From SSC4 sp964642445 (GTDB taxonomy: Bacteria > Chloroflexota > Anaerolineae > SSC4 > Amarolineaceae), in assembly GCA_964642445.1 (NCBI GenBank), contig CAZXQZ010000011.1:1-39136 (forward strand): a stretch of DNA of 39,136 nt. The letters run 5' to 3'. Under the pieces are notes generated by a model. That model saw nothing but the letters and a program-made list of their open reading frames with translations, did not search any database and was not told where the DNA came from. Made by a program: the position numbers and the translations under genes. Each line of letters starts with the position of its first letter. The stretch's first letter is position 1. Positions 1-8,835 of the stretch are shown piece after piece.

Positions 1-1397
1 GGATAGCGCTGCGGCGTGTCGAGCATGGATCGCGTTTGTGCATCGTAGACCGTCAGGGACCAGAAGTTCTTTGCCGGAATGTCCTTCGGCAGCGTGACCT
101 TGTACATCCTGGCGCCGTCGAAGTACTGCCTGTTCGCATCCAGCGTAGCGGCGAGATACTGAGAGCCGATGCCTGTCATGCGCATCGCCATGGCAGGTGA
201 GACGGCGAAAGATCCGTACCAATAAAAGGTGCGAACGTCCAGCGTACGCCAGCCTGTCGGCGGGTACGGCCTGGCGACGATGGGCGTGCGCATGCCGCCT
301 TCGACAGGCCCCTCGATCTCCGGGATCGGGGTCTCGAATTCGTAGCCGCTGATGAAAAAGGGGTTCCACCAGGCAGAGTCGGGGTAATAATACCAACTCG
401 GATCGCGAGGATTCATGGTCAGGCAACGTGAGGTCGCATTGGCAACCTCGAGCGCCTCGGTGAGGATCTTTTTCATCCGCGCATCGGGCGCAAAGGGTCG
501 GCCCTTGACAATGCCAATGGCGGCGATGGCGCCCATCAGCTCGGGATCCAGCGAACCGGCCGGCTCCTGCTGGACGACCTCGTCGAGCATCTCGTAGTAG
601 CTGAAATCGTTGGGGGGAATGGTGATCATCCGCTTGTCGCTGCCCTCGTGAAACACGATCTCGGGCGGGGGCGTGATGGATCCGAGTTGGGCCTCGCCGC
701 GCAGGAACGCGGCGAAGGTTGTGCCGGCCCCGCCGGCCTGGTAGGGGTAAACCTTCATGAACTGGCGGTAGCGCTCGAGGGCTGGCTTTGGACTGTTGTT
801 CTCCAAGAACATGCGGGTCCACACCAGGACGTGCGTGGTCCTGGCGCGGGCAGTGTAGAACCCGCCTTCTGGCAGCGGGCTGTCGTAGCCGGGCGGCAGG
901 ATCAGGTACTTTCCGCCCAGGCCGCGATCGGGACCAGACGCGCCGATGTCGATTACCCAACGACCCCAGCCGTCGTTGATCAGGCCCAGGATTTTCGGCG
1001 GCACTTCCAGCACGATGGGCCCCTGGCTGAGGTCAAGCATGCCAAAGGCATAGACCGTATCTGAGTTGGCCACGAGTAACACGGTTTTGGCGTCCATCAG
1101 CTCGGAGAAGAGGATGAACTCGTTATCCGGCACGCCGGCATTCAAAAGGCCGCGGTGGATCGCCTGTATGTTGACGCCCTGCATGGTGTTCACGAACGCC
1201 TCGAAGGCGTGGGTGAAGTCCAGGTGGTCGTAGACCTTGTCGAGAGTCTCCTGGCTCGGCATGCCATCGTCAAATTCGAGCGTGCCGATGCGGGACTCGA
1301 CCTGGTCGGGCGTCGTGATCGAGGACGGAATGGGGCCGGGCGGCTGGGCGGTGTCCGGGTGGGGAACCGCAGCCACTGGTTTCACAAACGGTTTCAT
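1..1397 (-). CDS. DUF1254/DUF1214 domain protein, C-terminus beyond left edge
   Basis: The minus-strand frame is open from an ATG at 1397 to the window edge, about 465 codons. It begins MKPFVKPVAAVPHPDTAQPP and has no signal peptide. The N-terminal half carries DUF1254-like features (AFVNTMQGVNIQAIHRG, then VANSDTVYAFGMLDLSQGP near residues 110-130). The C-terminal half carries DUF1214-like features (FYWYGSFAVSPAMAMRMTGI, then FWSLTVYDAQTRSML). These two domains normally occur together in proteins of about 450-500 residues, so little is missing. The biochemical role of the family is not established. A good ribosome binding site (CAGGGAGACG) precedes the ATG. The gene lies 171 bp downstream of the 535-aa secreted protein and probably shares its transcript. 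The sequence between them holds a duplicated gene tail and a strong palindrome. The domain assignment is by recognition of conserved motifs, not a search. Confidence 0.85.
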   Translation of the reverse strand, partial: MKPFVKPVAAVPHPDTAQPPGPIPSSITTPDQVESRIGTLEFDDGMPSQETLDKVYDHLDFTHAFEAFVNTMQGVNIQAIHRGLLNAGVPDNEFILFSELMDAKTVLLVANSDTVYAFGMLDLSQGPIVLEVPPKILGLINDGWGRWVIDIGASGPDRGLGGKYLILPPGYDSPLPEGGFYTARARTTHVLVWTRMFLENNSPKPALERYRQFMKVYPYQAGGAGTTFAAFLRGEAQLGSITPPPEIVFHEGSDKRMITIPPNDFSYYEMLDEVVQQEPAGSLDPELMGAIAAIGIVKGRPFAPDARMKKILTEALEVANATSRCLTMNPRDPSWYYYPDSAWWNPFFISGYEFETPIPEIEGPVEGGMRTPIVARPYPPTGWRTLDVRTFYWYGSFAVSPAMAMRMTGIGSQYLAATLDANRQYFDGARMYKVTLPKDIPAKNFWSLTVYDAQTRSMLDTPQRY

Positions 1398-1423
1398 GGT
1401 AACGTCTCCCTGTTGTGCGGCCT

Positions 1424-1461
1424 TTACGGCCTCTGCAGCGGGATGAATACGGGATTCAGCG
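1424..1461 (-). pseudogene. Duplicated 3' tail of the 535-aa gene
   Basis: This 38-bp stretch matches the true 3' end of the neighbouring secreted-protein gene (1569-1606) at 36 of 38 positions, at an offset of 145 bp. Read on the minus strand it would encode LNPVFIPLQRP followed by a stop, exactly as the intact gene ends. It has no start and cannot be a gene. The simplest reading is that a tandem paralogue once stood here and was deleted, leaving only its tail. A short local duplication is the alternative. Confidence 0.7.
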
Positions 1462-1507
1462 GGTTGCACAGTTGCCATCTTTCCAAAAAGATGGCAACTG
1501 TGCAACC
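1462..1507. repeat. 46-nt palindrome: 21-bp perfect stem, 4-nt loop
   Basis: Positions 1462-1482 (GGTTGCACAGTTGCCATCTTT) and 1487-1507 are perfect reverse complements around the loop CCAA. The stem abuts the duplicated gene tail at 1461 without a gap. It has A/T tracts only inside the stem and no T-run after either arm, so it is not a textbook intrinsic terminator. It could still act as a transcript-stabilising or terminating hairpin between the 535-aa gene and the DUF1254 gene, or be a remnant of a small palindromic mobile element. Confidence 0.8.
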
Positions 1508-1568
1508 GCCACCGCTTTCGGAGCGGCGAATTCAGCCATACTGCCGGAAGTTATTCTTTTACGCTGCC

Positions 1569-3176
1569 TTACGGCCGCTGCAGCGGGATGAATACGGGGT
1601 TCAGCGTAAGCTCCGGCGCCGGTCCCCGCTGCGAGCCCGGTAGAAGATACGCGCGCAAAGTAAGGCCCAGCATCGCGCAGGTCAAATCATCAGGGTCGGG
1701 GCAGTCGGGGAGCTGATCGCCAATGGAATAGCAGTGGCTGCCTGCGGTCAGGGTTTCAAGGCCCGTGCAGTCCCGGGCGAAATACTGGAGGAAGAAACGA
1801 TCCTGGTTGGGCACGCCGAATCCGTTCGCGGTGCCCGTCAACGTGTCGTCATCGATGTTGGCGAAACCGAGCTGCGTCACGCTCGAGTTCAGGCCCAGGC
1901 CGGCATAGGTGGCGTTGCCCGTCTGGGTGCCCAGGGCACCGACCACGGCGTAGACCCGGTCACCGGGGAGCCACAGCCGCGAGCTCATGAAATAAGCCAC
2001 ATCCTCATTGGGGGCAAGGCAGTTCATCCCGACCTGTACGCATTCGGGCCCGGTCAATTGGAGTGGGGATGCTCTCATATTCAAGAATGCCTTCGGCTGG
2101 CAGGCCTGTCCCCATCTGGCACAAACGGCTGCCGCCAGCGTGCTGAGATCGGGCGCCAGGGCGATTTCCGGCGGCGTGGTGCCGTACCGGGTCTCGAAGT
2201 CAACCCACGGGTAGGGCTGCGGTGGGTGAGCCGGCCGCGTGTCGCGGATGCGCAGCACGACGAGGGGCAGGCGTTCGCGCCAGGCCGTCGAGCGGGCGCC
2301 GTCGCCACCACCGTCGTCGGGCATCGCGTAACGCAGCAAGGTCAGAAAGTCATCCGCCGCTTCGTCGAGCCCGATCGTCATGTCGGTTTCTCCGAGCATG
2401 GCCGGGATCTGTTCGGTGAAGACATCCTCGCCGGGAATACCGAGCCCGGCGAGGGCCTGCCGCACCACACCGTCCATGGTCTGATCCGGCGTGATGACGA
2501 AATAGCGCACCTGGTCCCAGACGGCGCCCGACCCGTTCTGGATCACCACGTTGTTGATCGGATCGCTCAGGTCTGAGAAGAGCTGCACGCGGTCCTGGTT
2601 GTTGGGTAGTTTCGTGAAGAACGTATGCAGCAGGGCGGGGACATATTGCTGAACGAACAGATACTGCGGGCTGGTCGCGTCCCATTCGCCCGGGCGCGAG
2701 AGAAGGTAGGTTTGCAGTCCAAAATAGTCAGCCGGTGGGGGAAGCACGCCGAGGATCACGATCGCCTCGCGCGGGTCGAGGCGGTAGGACGCGTTGTAAC
2801 CATCCACCGTGGGTCCGATCATGCCGGCGGTCCCGGGATCCACCCACTCGTCCGGCCAGGCCGGCACGACGGGAATCACGTACGGCGCGGCCGGGTTGTT
2901 GCCCAGGCAGGAGTGCAACACCTGGTAGGAGTACGGGCAATCGTCCTGGGTATAGAGCTTGAAGTAACCGCGGGTAACCTGGTAGCCCTGCTGGCGAAGA
3001 TCATTCGCCAGACGACGAGCCTTGCTTTCCACCCAGCCGGGCACCTGGTTCTGCGGCATCGGGCTGTCGGCGGAGGCGGGGGGCACCAGCGCCGGAAACA
3101 GAATCGCCAGGGCGATCAGCAGGCAAAGCAGGCGACTGTCAAGGGTTGTTTGTTTGGCGGGAAATCGTGTGCTCAT
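1569..3176 (-). CDS. Secreted protein of unknown function, Cys-paired (535 aa)
   Basis: I do not recognise a named family. The start at 3176 is supported by AAGGAGACG eight bases upstream. Residues 1-37 form a signal peptide with a hydrophobic core (LLCLLIALAILFPALVP) ending in ASA, so the product should be exported. The mature part has 10 cysteines in close pairs (for example DDCPYSYQVLHSC, CARWGQAC, ECVQVGMNC and four near the C-terminus), suggesting five disulfides. An early segment contains AIVILGVLPPPADYFGLQTY, followed by VRYFVITPDQTMDGVVRQAL and a GLDEAADDFLTLLRYAMPDD stretch. This PPP..YF...TY and FVITPD pattern looks like a conserved fold rather than low-complexity sequence. The last residues, LNPVFIPLQRP, are those duplicated downstream at 1424-1461. 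It sits between the giant secreted mosaic protein and a DUF1254 protein. Function cannot be inferred. Confidence 0.8.
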   Translation of the reverse strand: MSTRFPAKQTTLDSRLLCLLIALAILFPALVPPASADSPMPQNQVPGWVESKARRLANDLRQQGYQVTRGYFKLYTQDDCPYSYQVLHSCLGNNPAAPYVIPVVPAWPDEWVDPGTAGMIGPTVDGYNASYRLDPREAIVILGVLPPPADYFGLQTYLLSRPGEWDATSPQYLFVQQYVPALLHTFFTKLPNNQDRVQLFSDLSDPINNVVIQNGSGAVWDQVRYFVITPDQTMDGVVRQALAGLGIPGEDVFTEQIPAMLGETDMTIGLDEAADDFLTLLRYAMPDDGGGDGARSTAWRERLPLVVLRIRDTRPAHPPQPYPWVDFETRYGTTPPEIALAPDLSTLAAAVCARWGQACQPKAFLNMRASPLQLTGPECVQVGMNCLAPNEDVAYFMSSRLWLPGDRVYAVVGALGTQTGNATYAGLGLNSSVTQLGFANIDDDTLTGTANGFGVPNQDRFFLQYFARDCTGLETLTAGSHCYSIGDQLPDCPDPDDLTCAMLGLTLRAYLLPGSQRGPAPELTLNPVFIPLQRP

Positions 3177-3358
3177 GAATCGTCTCCTTCGTCCAATGAC
3201 ACGTCCTGATCAGCGTCGACCGCCCGGACAGCTCAGATTGGATTCTATCTCGAGCGCACATGGCTTTTGCCTCCTGTGTGGCGTGAGCTGATGGCCATAC
3301 GACCCTGGCGCAAACTGCCGTCGTGCGCCTTGTTCATCTGCGCGATGCGCTTGTCGAT

Positions 3359-3394
3359 AGGGTGCGACGCACGTTTCATGGTGCGTCGCACCCT
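3359..3394 (-). terminator. 14-bp stem hairpin after the mosaic-protein gene
   Basis: The arms 3359-3372 (AGGGTGCGACGCAC) and 3381-3394 are perfect reverse complements with an 8-nt loop. The hairpin begins about 10 bp past the stop codon of the minus-strand mosaic gene and lies upstream of the 535-aa gene. No T-run follows it on the minus strand, so termination may be partial or factor-dependent. Confidence 0.5.
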
Positions 3395-3403
3395 GGCCGA
3401 ATT

Positions 3404-6400
3404 CTAGTTATTCCTGAACATCATCGGCAAATAGGTCTTGATTTGCAGGGCGTCGATCGTGCCCACCTGGCCGGCACTCAGCGGGTCGGAAACGACCAGC
3501 GGGTGCTGCGGTCGCGGCTTGACCGCCGGCGTGCGCAGCGCCTCGATCACTTCCGGCGCATGGCCGGTCAGGACCAGCTGGTACTCGCTGTCGCCGACCG
3601 CCTCGACTTCCACCAGGTAACGACCGCTCTCCGGCAGGAAGCGGTGACCCAGGTCTTCCGTCTGCCCCGGCAGCACGGTGTCGTTACGATACGCGTCCGG
3701 CCGGAAGCCGTTGCGCGGCCCCCAGGCATAGAGATCAGGGTCGCCGGCAACGGTCGTCAGCAGCCCGGCCAGCCAGGTCCCCTCTTCCAGGTCGCCGCGG
3801 TACTGCACCCGCTGCCCATCGGCCAGGGCCTGGTTGCCGTCGAGCCGGTTGACGAAGATCAGGCTGTGTTCGTCCAGCGTCGAGATATTCTGCGCCCGAT
3901 CTGCCACCCAGATGCCCAGGTACCGGACGCCATGTCCCCCCGACAGCGTCCAGGTGTAGGTCTCCGAATAGTCGATCCAACCGCTGCTTGCGGCCTCGAT
4001 CCAATCGCCGGTCGTGGGGTCCGGCGTCCACTCGCGCAGGTACATCCGGTGGGCATCCGGTGCTGCCAGGAGGTTCAGGGCGACGTGTGGGCTCAGCACC
4101 GCCTGTCGGGTCGGGCGCAGCAGCGTGACCCAGGGCGACGTGACGTCGGCGTCGGCTGGCAGGCCGGGTGCGACGGTCACGTTGGCCGTGACAATCACGG
4201 TTTCTTCGCGATCCAGGAATGGCTGCTGCTGGGCCGGCGGCAGCAGCTCCGTGTTCGGCCAGAAGGCGCGGAAGGTCGCCCGGTTCGCCAGCGTCGTCGC
4301 CGGCAGACCGGCCGCTACCTGCGCCTGGAAGGTGTGCTGCACCCATTGACCGGGCCACAACAGACGGGCTGGCCAGGTCAGGGTACCGGCCACCGGGTCG
4401 TAGCTCACATCCGGCGCCAGGGTTGCGACGATCGGTGTCAGCCCAGCCGGCAGGGTGTCGACCACCGCAACGTGCGCCTCCTGCCAGCCCGCGTTACGCG
4501 CCACAACCGTAAAGGTGAGCACTTCGCCGGGACGAACGGTTGCCGGCGATGCGGTCAGGCTGCTGCCGGCGATGTCCGGCGCGGCCTGCGGATACCACAG
4601 CACCCGCGCAATCTCGTAGGGCTGCTCCTGGTTGCCGGCCTCATCCTGCGCTCGCCCGAGGAAGATGTGGTTGCCCGCACCGATCTCGTGGGTGGCGGTG
4701 AAGATCCAGTTGATGTCGATCTGCTGGCCGGGCCAGGTGCCGACGGCTGTCGCGCCCGTCCAGTCCAGCCCGTCGTACTCCAGGCTCATACCGGCCTGAC
4801 CCGAACCCTCGTCGGCGATGGCGCCAACCAGCGCCAGCACCTGGTTGCCCATGGCGTTGGGGAACACCCCCGCCACCAGGGCGCCTGGGCCTTGCCCACC
4901 CGTGACGTGCGAGTCGGGAGCAGTCTGGTCGATCTTGAACGTGGCCGTGACCGGTTCAGATACGTGACCGACGGCGTCCGTGGCGCGGGCGTAGACGGTG
5001 GTGGCGTTGGTGTCGGCGTTGAATACCAGCGGCGCGGTGTAGGGCTGCCAGGCCAGGCCGTCGGTGCTGACCTCGACGCCCGCCACCCCCGAACCCAGGA
5101 TCTCGGTAGCAGACACAACCACGGTCAGCGGCGTGACGTACCAACCGTTATGGCCGTCAGGCAATTCGGGATCCAGCGCCAGTTGCACGGCGGGTGGATT
5201 GGCGTCGACGCGAATGGTCCGGTGCGCCGTACCGCTCCACTCGCCACCATCACTCTCGGCGCGCACGTGCATGGTCCACACGCCGTCCGGAAGATTGGAG
5301 TAGGTGTACGTCGTGAGCGGACCCAGGTTGAGGCCGTGCGGCACCGTATCCGGCACCCGGTCTAACCGCCAGGTGTAGCCGGCGATGGCCGCTGGGTCAC
5401 CGGGTGGCTGGTGCCAGGTGAAGGTGGCGGTGTTGGTCAGCACCCAGGTCACAGGATCGGGGTGCGTCGGGCTGTCCAGCAGCGGGATCGTGGGCGTGAT
5501 CAGCGGGCTGTTCCTGGGTCCCTGGTTCGAAGACCCGACTTCGATGCCGGTCGGTGGCACGGTGTGGTCCAGCCAGTAGTCCAGCACGAAAAAGGCCTGG
5601 TCGACGCCTCCCGCCGATGTGGTCCGCTGCAGCCAGACGTAGGGTGCGTAGTAGTATTCATAGGGTGCGGTACCGGGGAGACCGCCCACGGCGCCGCTGA
5701 AATTGATCTCTTCTGACCAGGAAAGGATGTAGGAACTCTGTTGCTCGGTGCCATACGACACTTCACCGCTGAGGTACTTGATCCCCATGCCGGCCGACAT
5801 CGTGCTGGCTGTGGCGCCGGAGGTGATCTCCTCGCCCTCCTGGACGATGCCGATGCCAAATTCGGAAGCACTGGCTCCCTTGGCGGCCCACTTGTAGGTC
5901 GGACTCTGCCACGTATGCAGCAGTTGCCCGGAGACGGTTTGCGTACCGCCACCCGGCCAGGTCAGCAGGAACGACTGGTTGTTGTTGGTACTGGTCGGCC
6001 GAGCCCGCGGCCAATCCTTCGGCTCCCCGGGCAGGCCCCACACCTGCACCTCGGCCAGATTCAGGTAATCCGTGTGGTCCAACTGCACGCGCACGTAGCG
6101 GCCGTATTCACTTTCGGTGGGGATGGTCGTGGTCCGGCCGGCGGGGCCTGTCACGTAGTGGTGCCAGATTTCCGGATCGGCAGCCAGGACGGCCGGGTCG
6201 TTGGAGGTGAACGGCTCTTTGGAGATGAAAAGATAGAAGTGGCTCAACCGGGTCGTGCAACAGTCGGTCCGGTTCCAAATCTGTACGGCGTTGATTTCCT
6301 GCACGGCCCCCAGGTCTACCTGCCACCAGGCATTCGGAGAGTTGCCGGTGTGTGAGACCGATCCTGCACCCCAGTTGCCATCCACGCTCCCATCCACTGC

Positions 6401-8671
6401 CCGGCTGGCGGGGCTGGGCGTGGTGTGCTCACTGATCTGACTGGCCGCCAGGCCTGGCGAACGCTGCGCCAGGTTGATGCCGACCGGCACCCACGAGTCG
6501 GGGTACAGGGTCATACCTTCGGAATACCACCAGTCCAGGGCGAAAGGAGCTTCACCCGAGACCAGCGGAACGCAGACGTCCATGTCGCCGTAGGTCGCTT
6601 CGTGGTAGACGTAGCAGTCGTAGTCGGTCTTGATGATGTCCAACCCCGAGTCGCTGGCTTCTTCGTAATACAGATAGGCGGGGCGGGTGGAGAATTTCGA
6701 ACCCTCGACGCTGGTCGTCGTCGACGAGCGCTCGACCGAGTAGGACTTTTCCCAGCCGTAGGTAAAGGACGGGCCGATCTCGTGGATCTTCATGTCGAGC
6801 GCCACCTCGCCGCCGATGGTGGTTGTCGATCCCGTCGCCGAGCCCTCTCCGGTTCCTACATCCCTGCCAAACGTGGCAACCGCTTCGGTGTAGTTCTCTC
6901 CCCAGGCGCAGTTGGGATGCAGCGGGTCGGTCCAATCGCAGCCGGTGTCCGGCCCATGGGGCGGGGCATGGATGACCGCCATGATGTGGGCGTCGGATTT
7001 GGCGTAACATGCGCCGGTGTACGTGGCGTACTTGCTGTCGCCGTTGGTATCGCCCATGGTCAGCCAGAAGTCGTTGGCGATCTCACCTGCCGCAGCCGCC
7101 CCGCCAAACGTGGCAACACTGCTCAGGCCGCTCTCGGCGTTGAAAGCCACCAGCTCGGCATATCCGGTCGCATCGACCCCGTGCGCCAGGACAATCTCAT
7201 CCAGGCCATCCTGATCCAGGTCATCCGTAGCGACCACCACCAGGTTTTGACCGTCGGTGTCGTCGCCGCCGCTGACGTAGTCCACGGCGCCGTTCCACTG
7301 GCCAGAGCGCTTGTGCAAACACGGCAACGCGTTGGAAGCGCCGCAGTACGACGGGTGTTCCGGTGCCGCAAATGGCACGTACTCGAAGGTCACCAGGTGC
7401 TGCTGCCAGCGAATGTTACAGACGTACGAGCCACCCTGGCTGCTGCACAGGTCCTCCTCGGTCGTGTTGTAGCCGAGCGCAATCTCGTCGACGCCGTCGT
7501 TGTCCAGGTCGCCAGTGGCCAGGGAGACTGATGTGCCGGCCTGGCGGTACTTGTCGGGCAGGTTGTAGGCTGCCCACACCGTATCGTCCATGGTAAGCGT
7601 CGTGTGGCCCGTGTCTTGTGACTTGAACTTCAGGACAAGTAATTGAAGATTGCCGTTCAGGCCGTCTCCAACCCGGTAGGCCAGGACCGCTTCGTCGCGC
7701 ATGTCGCCATCGACATCGCCAACGGACACAGCGATGGGGCGCTTATTGCGCCAGGCACCGCTGGCATCTTTGGCCACGTCGCCGCGGCCATTGTCGGTCC
7801 ACGACTTGCCCCACAGCAGGCGCATGGAATTCGCGGCCGAGGTGTCTCGGCGCAGGATCTCGACCTGGAGGTCGTTGTTGCTATCCTGGAACGCAGTGAC
7901 GATCTCGTCGTCGTAGCCATCGCCGTTGATGTCGCCGGCGTCTACCGCCACATAATCGACGTCCCCGCGACCGGACGCCGAGTCAGAATAGAAGCCGTAG
8001 GTGTTATTCGGATAGGTGCCGATGTTGCCGGCGCTGTCTCCATCCAGCGCAACGAGGCGGATGTCGTTGTTATTGTCGCCAAAGGCAACGACTACTTCCT
8101 CGTCAGCGCCGGTGCGATCAAGATTTCCGGCGGCAATCCCGATCCAGTCGACGTTATCACCCTTCCAGGCGCTGGCGTCGTAGTACCATTCGTAGTTGGC
8201 TGCGCCATTGGTAATGACGCCGAGGCGCTTGTTTTTGTCCTGGACCGCCGAAACCAGCTCTTTCCGCCCGTCACCGTTGACGTCGGCCGCGGCGAAACTG
8301 ATCCAGTAGACACTGGTGAGGGCGTCCCAGCTGCTGTATTTCTTGAACGCTACCTCGGCCAGGGTGGTGGGAGCGGTCAGATCGACCGTCTTGTGCCGCA
8401 GATAGGCCTCGTCTTTGTAGCGGTAGACGAAGCCAATCTCGTCCTCGGCGACGATTTTGGCTTTTGCACCGGTGGGCGGAACGGATGGGCAGGGTGTGGG
8501 TGTTGGGGTTGGCGTGAGCAGGATATTTCCCGCCGCATCAGATGAAGAAAGGCCTTGGGAATAGGCTGGCTGCTGGGGCTGGCTCAGTGCCAGAAACAGC
8601 AAACATGCCAGCAGTGGCACTGCAATGATGACGACCAGCCGCCCACGACGGATGTTGATGTTGGCATTCAC
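3404..8671 (-). CDS. Giant secreted mosaic protein: FG-GAP repeats, discoidin, Ig-like, DUF11-like (1755 aa)
   Basis: A GTG at 8671, five bases after AAGGAGG, gives a basic N-region and signal peptide (RRGRLVVIIAVPLLACLLFL). The frame stays open upstream but that extension is arginine-rich and implausible. After a TPTPTPTP linker, residues about 65-560 hold seven calcium-loop FG-GAP/VCBS repeats of the type DxNGDGxxDE (DVNGDGRKE, DINGDGYDDE, DLDNDGVDE, DLDQDGLDE and others). Residues about 735-880 are an F5/8 type C (discoidin) domain (AVDGSVDGNWG, WWQVDLGAVQEINAVQIWNR, YVRVQL). Ser/Thr-rich strand segments flank it on both sides (about 600-725 and 925-1035). Then come fibronectin/Ig-like modules (about 1060-1260), a DUF11-like module (about 1375-1465) and a pre-peptidase-C-like sandwich (about 1605-1705). 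The protein ends in KTYLPMMFRNN. It is probably an exported surface or glycan-binding protein; no catalytic domain is evident. Confidence 0.85.
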   Translation of the reverse strand: MNANINIRRGRLVVIIAVPLLACLLFLALSQPQQPAYSQGLSSSDAAGNILLTPTPTPTPCPSVPPTGAKAKIVAEDEIGFVYRYKDEAYLRHKTVDLTAPTTLAEVAFKKYSSWDALTSVYWISFAAADVNGDGRKELVSAVQDKNKRLGVITNGAANYEWYYDASAWKGDNVDWIGIAAGNLDRTGADEEVVVAFGDNNNDIRLVALDGDSAGNIGTYPNNTYGFYSDSASGRGDVDYVAVDAGDINGDGYDDEIVTAFQDSNNDLQVEILRRDTSAANSMRLLWGKSWTDNGRGDVAKDASGAWRNKRPIAVSVGDVDGDMRDEAVLAYRVGDGLNGNLQLLVLKFKSQDTGHTTLTMDDTVWAAYNLPDKYRQAGTSVSLATGDLDNDGVDEIALGYNTTEEDLCSSQGGSYVCNIRWQQHLVTFEYVPFAAPEHPSYCGASNALPCLHKRSGQWNGAVDYVSGGDDTDGQNLVVVATDDLDQDGLDEIVLAHGVDATGYAELVAFNAESGLSSVATFGGAAAAGEIANDFWLTMGDTNGDSKYATYTGACYAKSDAHIMAVIHAPPHGPDTGCDWTDPLHPNCAWGENYTEAVATFGRDVGTGEGSATGSTTTIGGEVALDMKIHEIGPSFTYGWEKSYSVERSSTTTSVEGSKFSTRPAYLYYEEASDSGLDIIKTDYDCYVYHEATYGDMDVCVPLVSGEAPFALDWWYSEGMTLYPDSWVPVGINLAQRSPGLAASQISEHTTPSPASRAVDGSVDGNWGAGSVSHTGNSPNAWWQVDLGAVQEINAVQIWNRTDCCTTRLSHFYLFISKEPFTSNDPAVLAADPEIWHHYVTGPAGRTTTIPTESEYGRYVRVQLDHTDYLNLAEVQVWGLPGEPKDWPRARPTSTNNNQSFLLTWPGGGTQTVSGQLLHTWQSPTYKWAAKGASASEFGIGIVQEGEEITSGATASTMSAGMGIKYLSGEVSYGTEQQSSYILSWSEEINFSGAVGGLPGTAPYEYYYAPYVWLQRTTSAGGVDQAFFVLDYWLDHTVPPTGIEVGSSNQGPRNSPLITPTIPLLDSPTHPDPVTWVLTNTATFTWHQPPGDPAAIAGYTWRLDRVPDTVPHGLNLGPLTTYTYSNLPDGVWTMHVRAESDGGEWSGTAHRTIRVDANPPAVQLALDPELPDGHNGWYVTPLTVVVSATEILGSGVAGVEVSTDGLAWQPYTAPLVFNADTNATTVYARATDAVGHVSEPVTATFKIDQTAPDSHVTGGQGPGALVAGVFPNAMGNQVLALVGAIADEGSGQAGMSLEYDGLDWTGATAVGTWPGQQIDINWIFTATHEIGAGNHIFLGRAQDEAGNQEQPYEIARVLWYPQAAPDIAGSSLTASPATVRPGEVLTFTVVARNAGWQEAHVAVVDTLPAGLTPIVATLAPDVSYDPVAGTLTWPARLLWPGQWVQHTFQAQVAAGLPATTLANRATFRAFWPNTELLPPAQQQPFLDREETVIVTANVTVAPGLPADADVTSPWVTLLRPTRQAVLSPHVALNLLAAPDAHRMYLREWTPDPTTGDWIEAASSGWIDYSETYTWTLSGGHGVRYLGIWVADRAQNISTLDEHSLIFVNRLDGNQALADGQRVQYRGDLEEGTWLAGLLTTVAGDPDLYAWGPRNGFRPDAYRNDTVLPGQTEDLGHRFLPESGRYLVEVEAVGDSEYQLVLTGHAPEVIEALRTPAVKPRPQHPLVVSDPLSAGQVGTIDALQIKTYLPMMFRNN

Positions 8672-8783
8672 TGTGTCCTCCTTGGAACACGGGGCATTTC
8701 TGCCAGGTTCGTTCAGTCTAAGCCGGTCTGTCTGCATTTGGATTACAACCTGCCTGCCGCAGCCAGATACGCTCCCATTCAAA

Positions 8784-8827
8784 CACCGCTGCGTGGCGAA
8801 AACGTGGCTTGGGCGAGCGCAGCGGTG
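8784..8827. promoter_or_regulatory. Inverted repeat enclosing a CGTGGC direct repeat
   Basis: CACCGCTGCG (8784-8793) and CGCAGCGGTG (8818-8827) are perfect reverse complements. The interval contains GCGTGGCGAAAACGTGGC (8791-8808), in which two CGTGGC hexamers start 11 bp apart. The identical 18 bp occurs at 14634-14651, in front of the BTAD regulator. The site lies about 120 bp upstream of the mosaic-protein start on the minus strand and just past the stop of the 105-aa gene. It could be an operator, a terminator hairpin, or both. Confidence 0.5.
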
Positions 8828-8835
8828 TGATCGCG

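Noticed and set aside
3323..5365. Long open frame of 680 codons on the plus strand
   Set aside because: It lies antisense to the mosaic-protein gene, whose domains are clear. Its translation is rich in Arg, Gly and His with no recognisable motif, which is the usual shadow of a high-GC gene.
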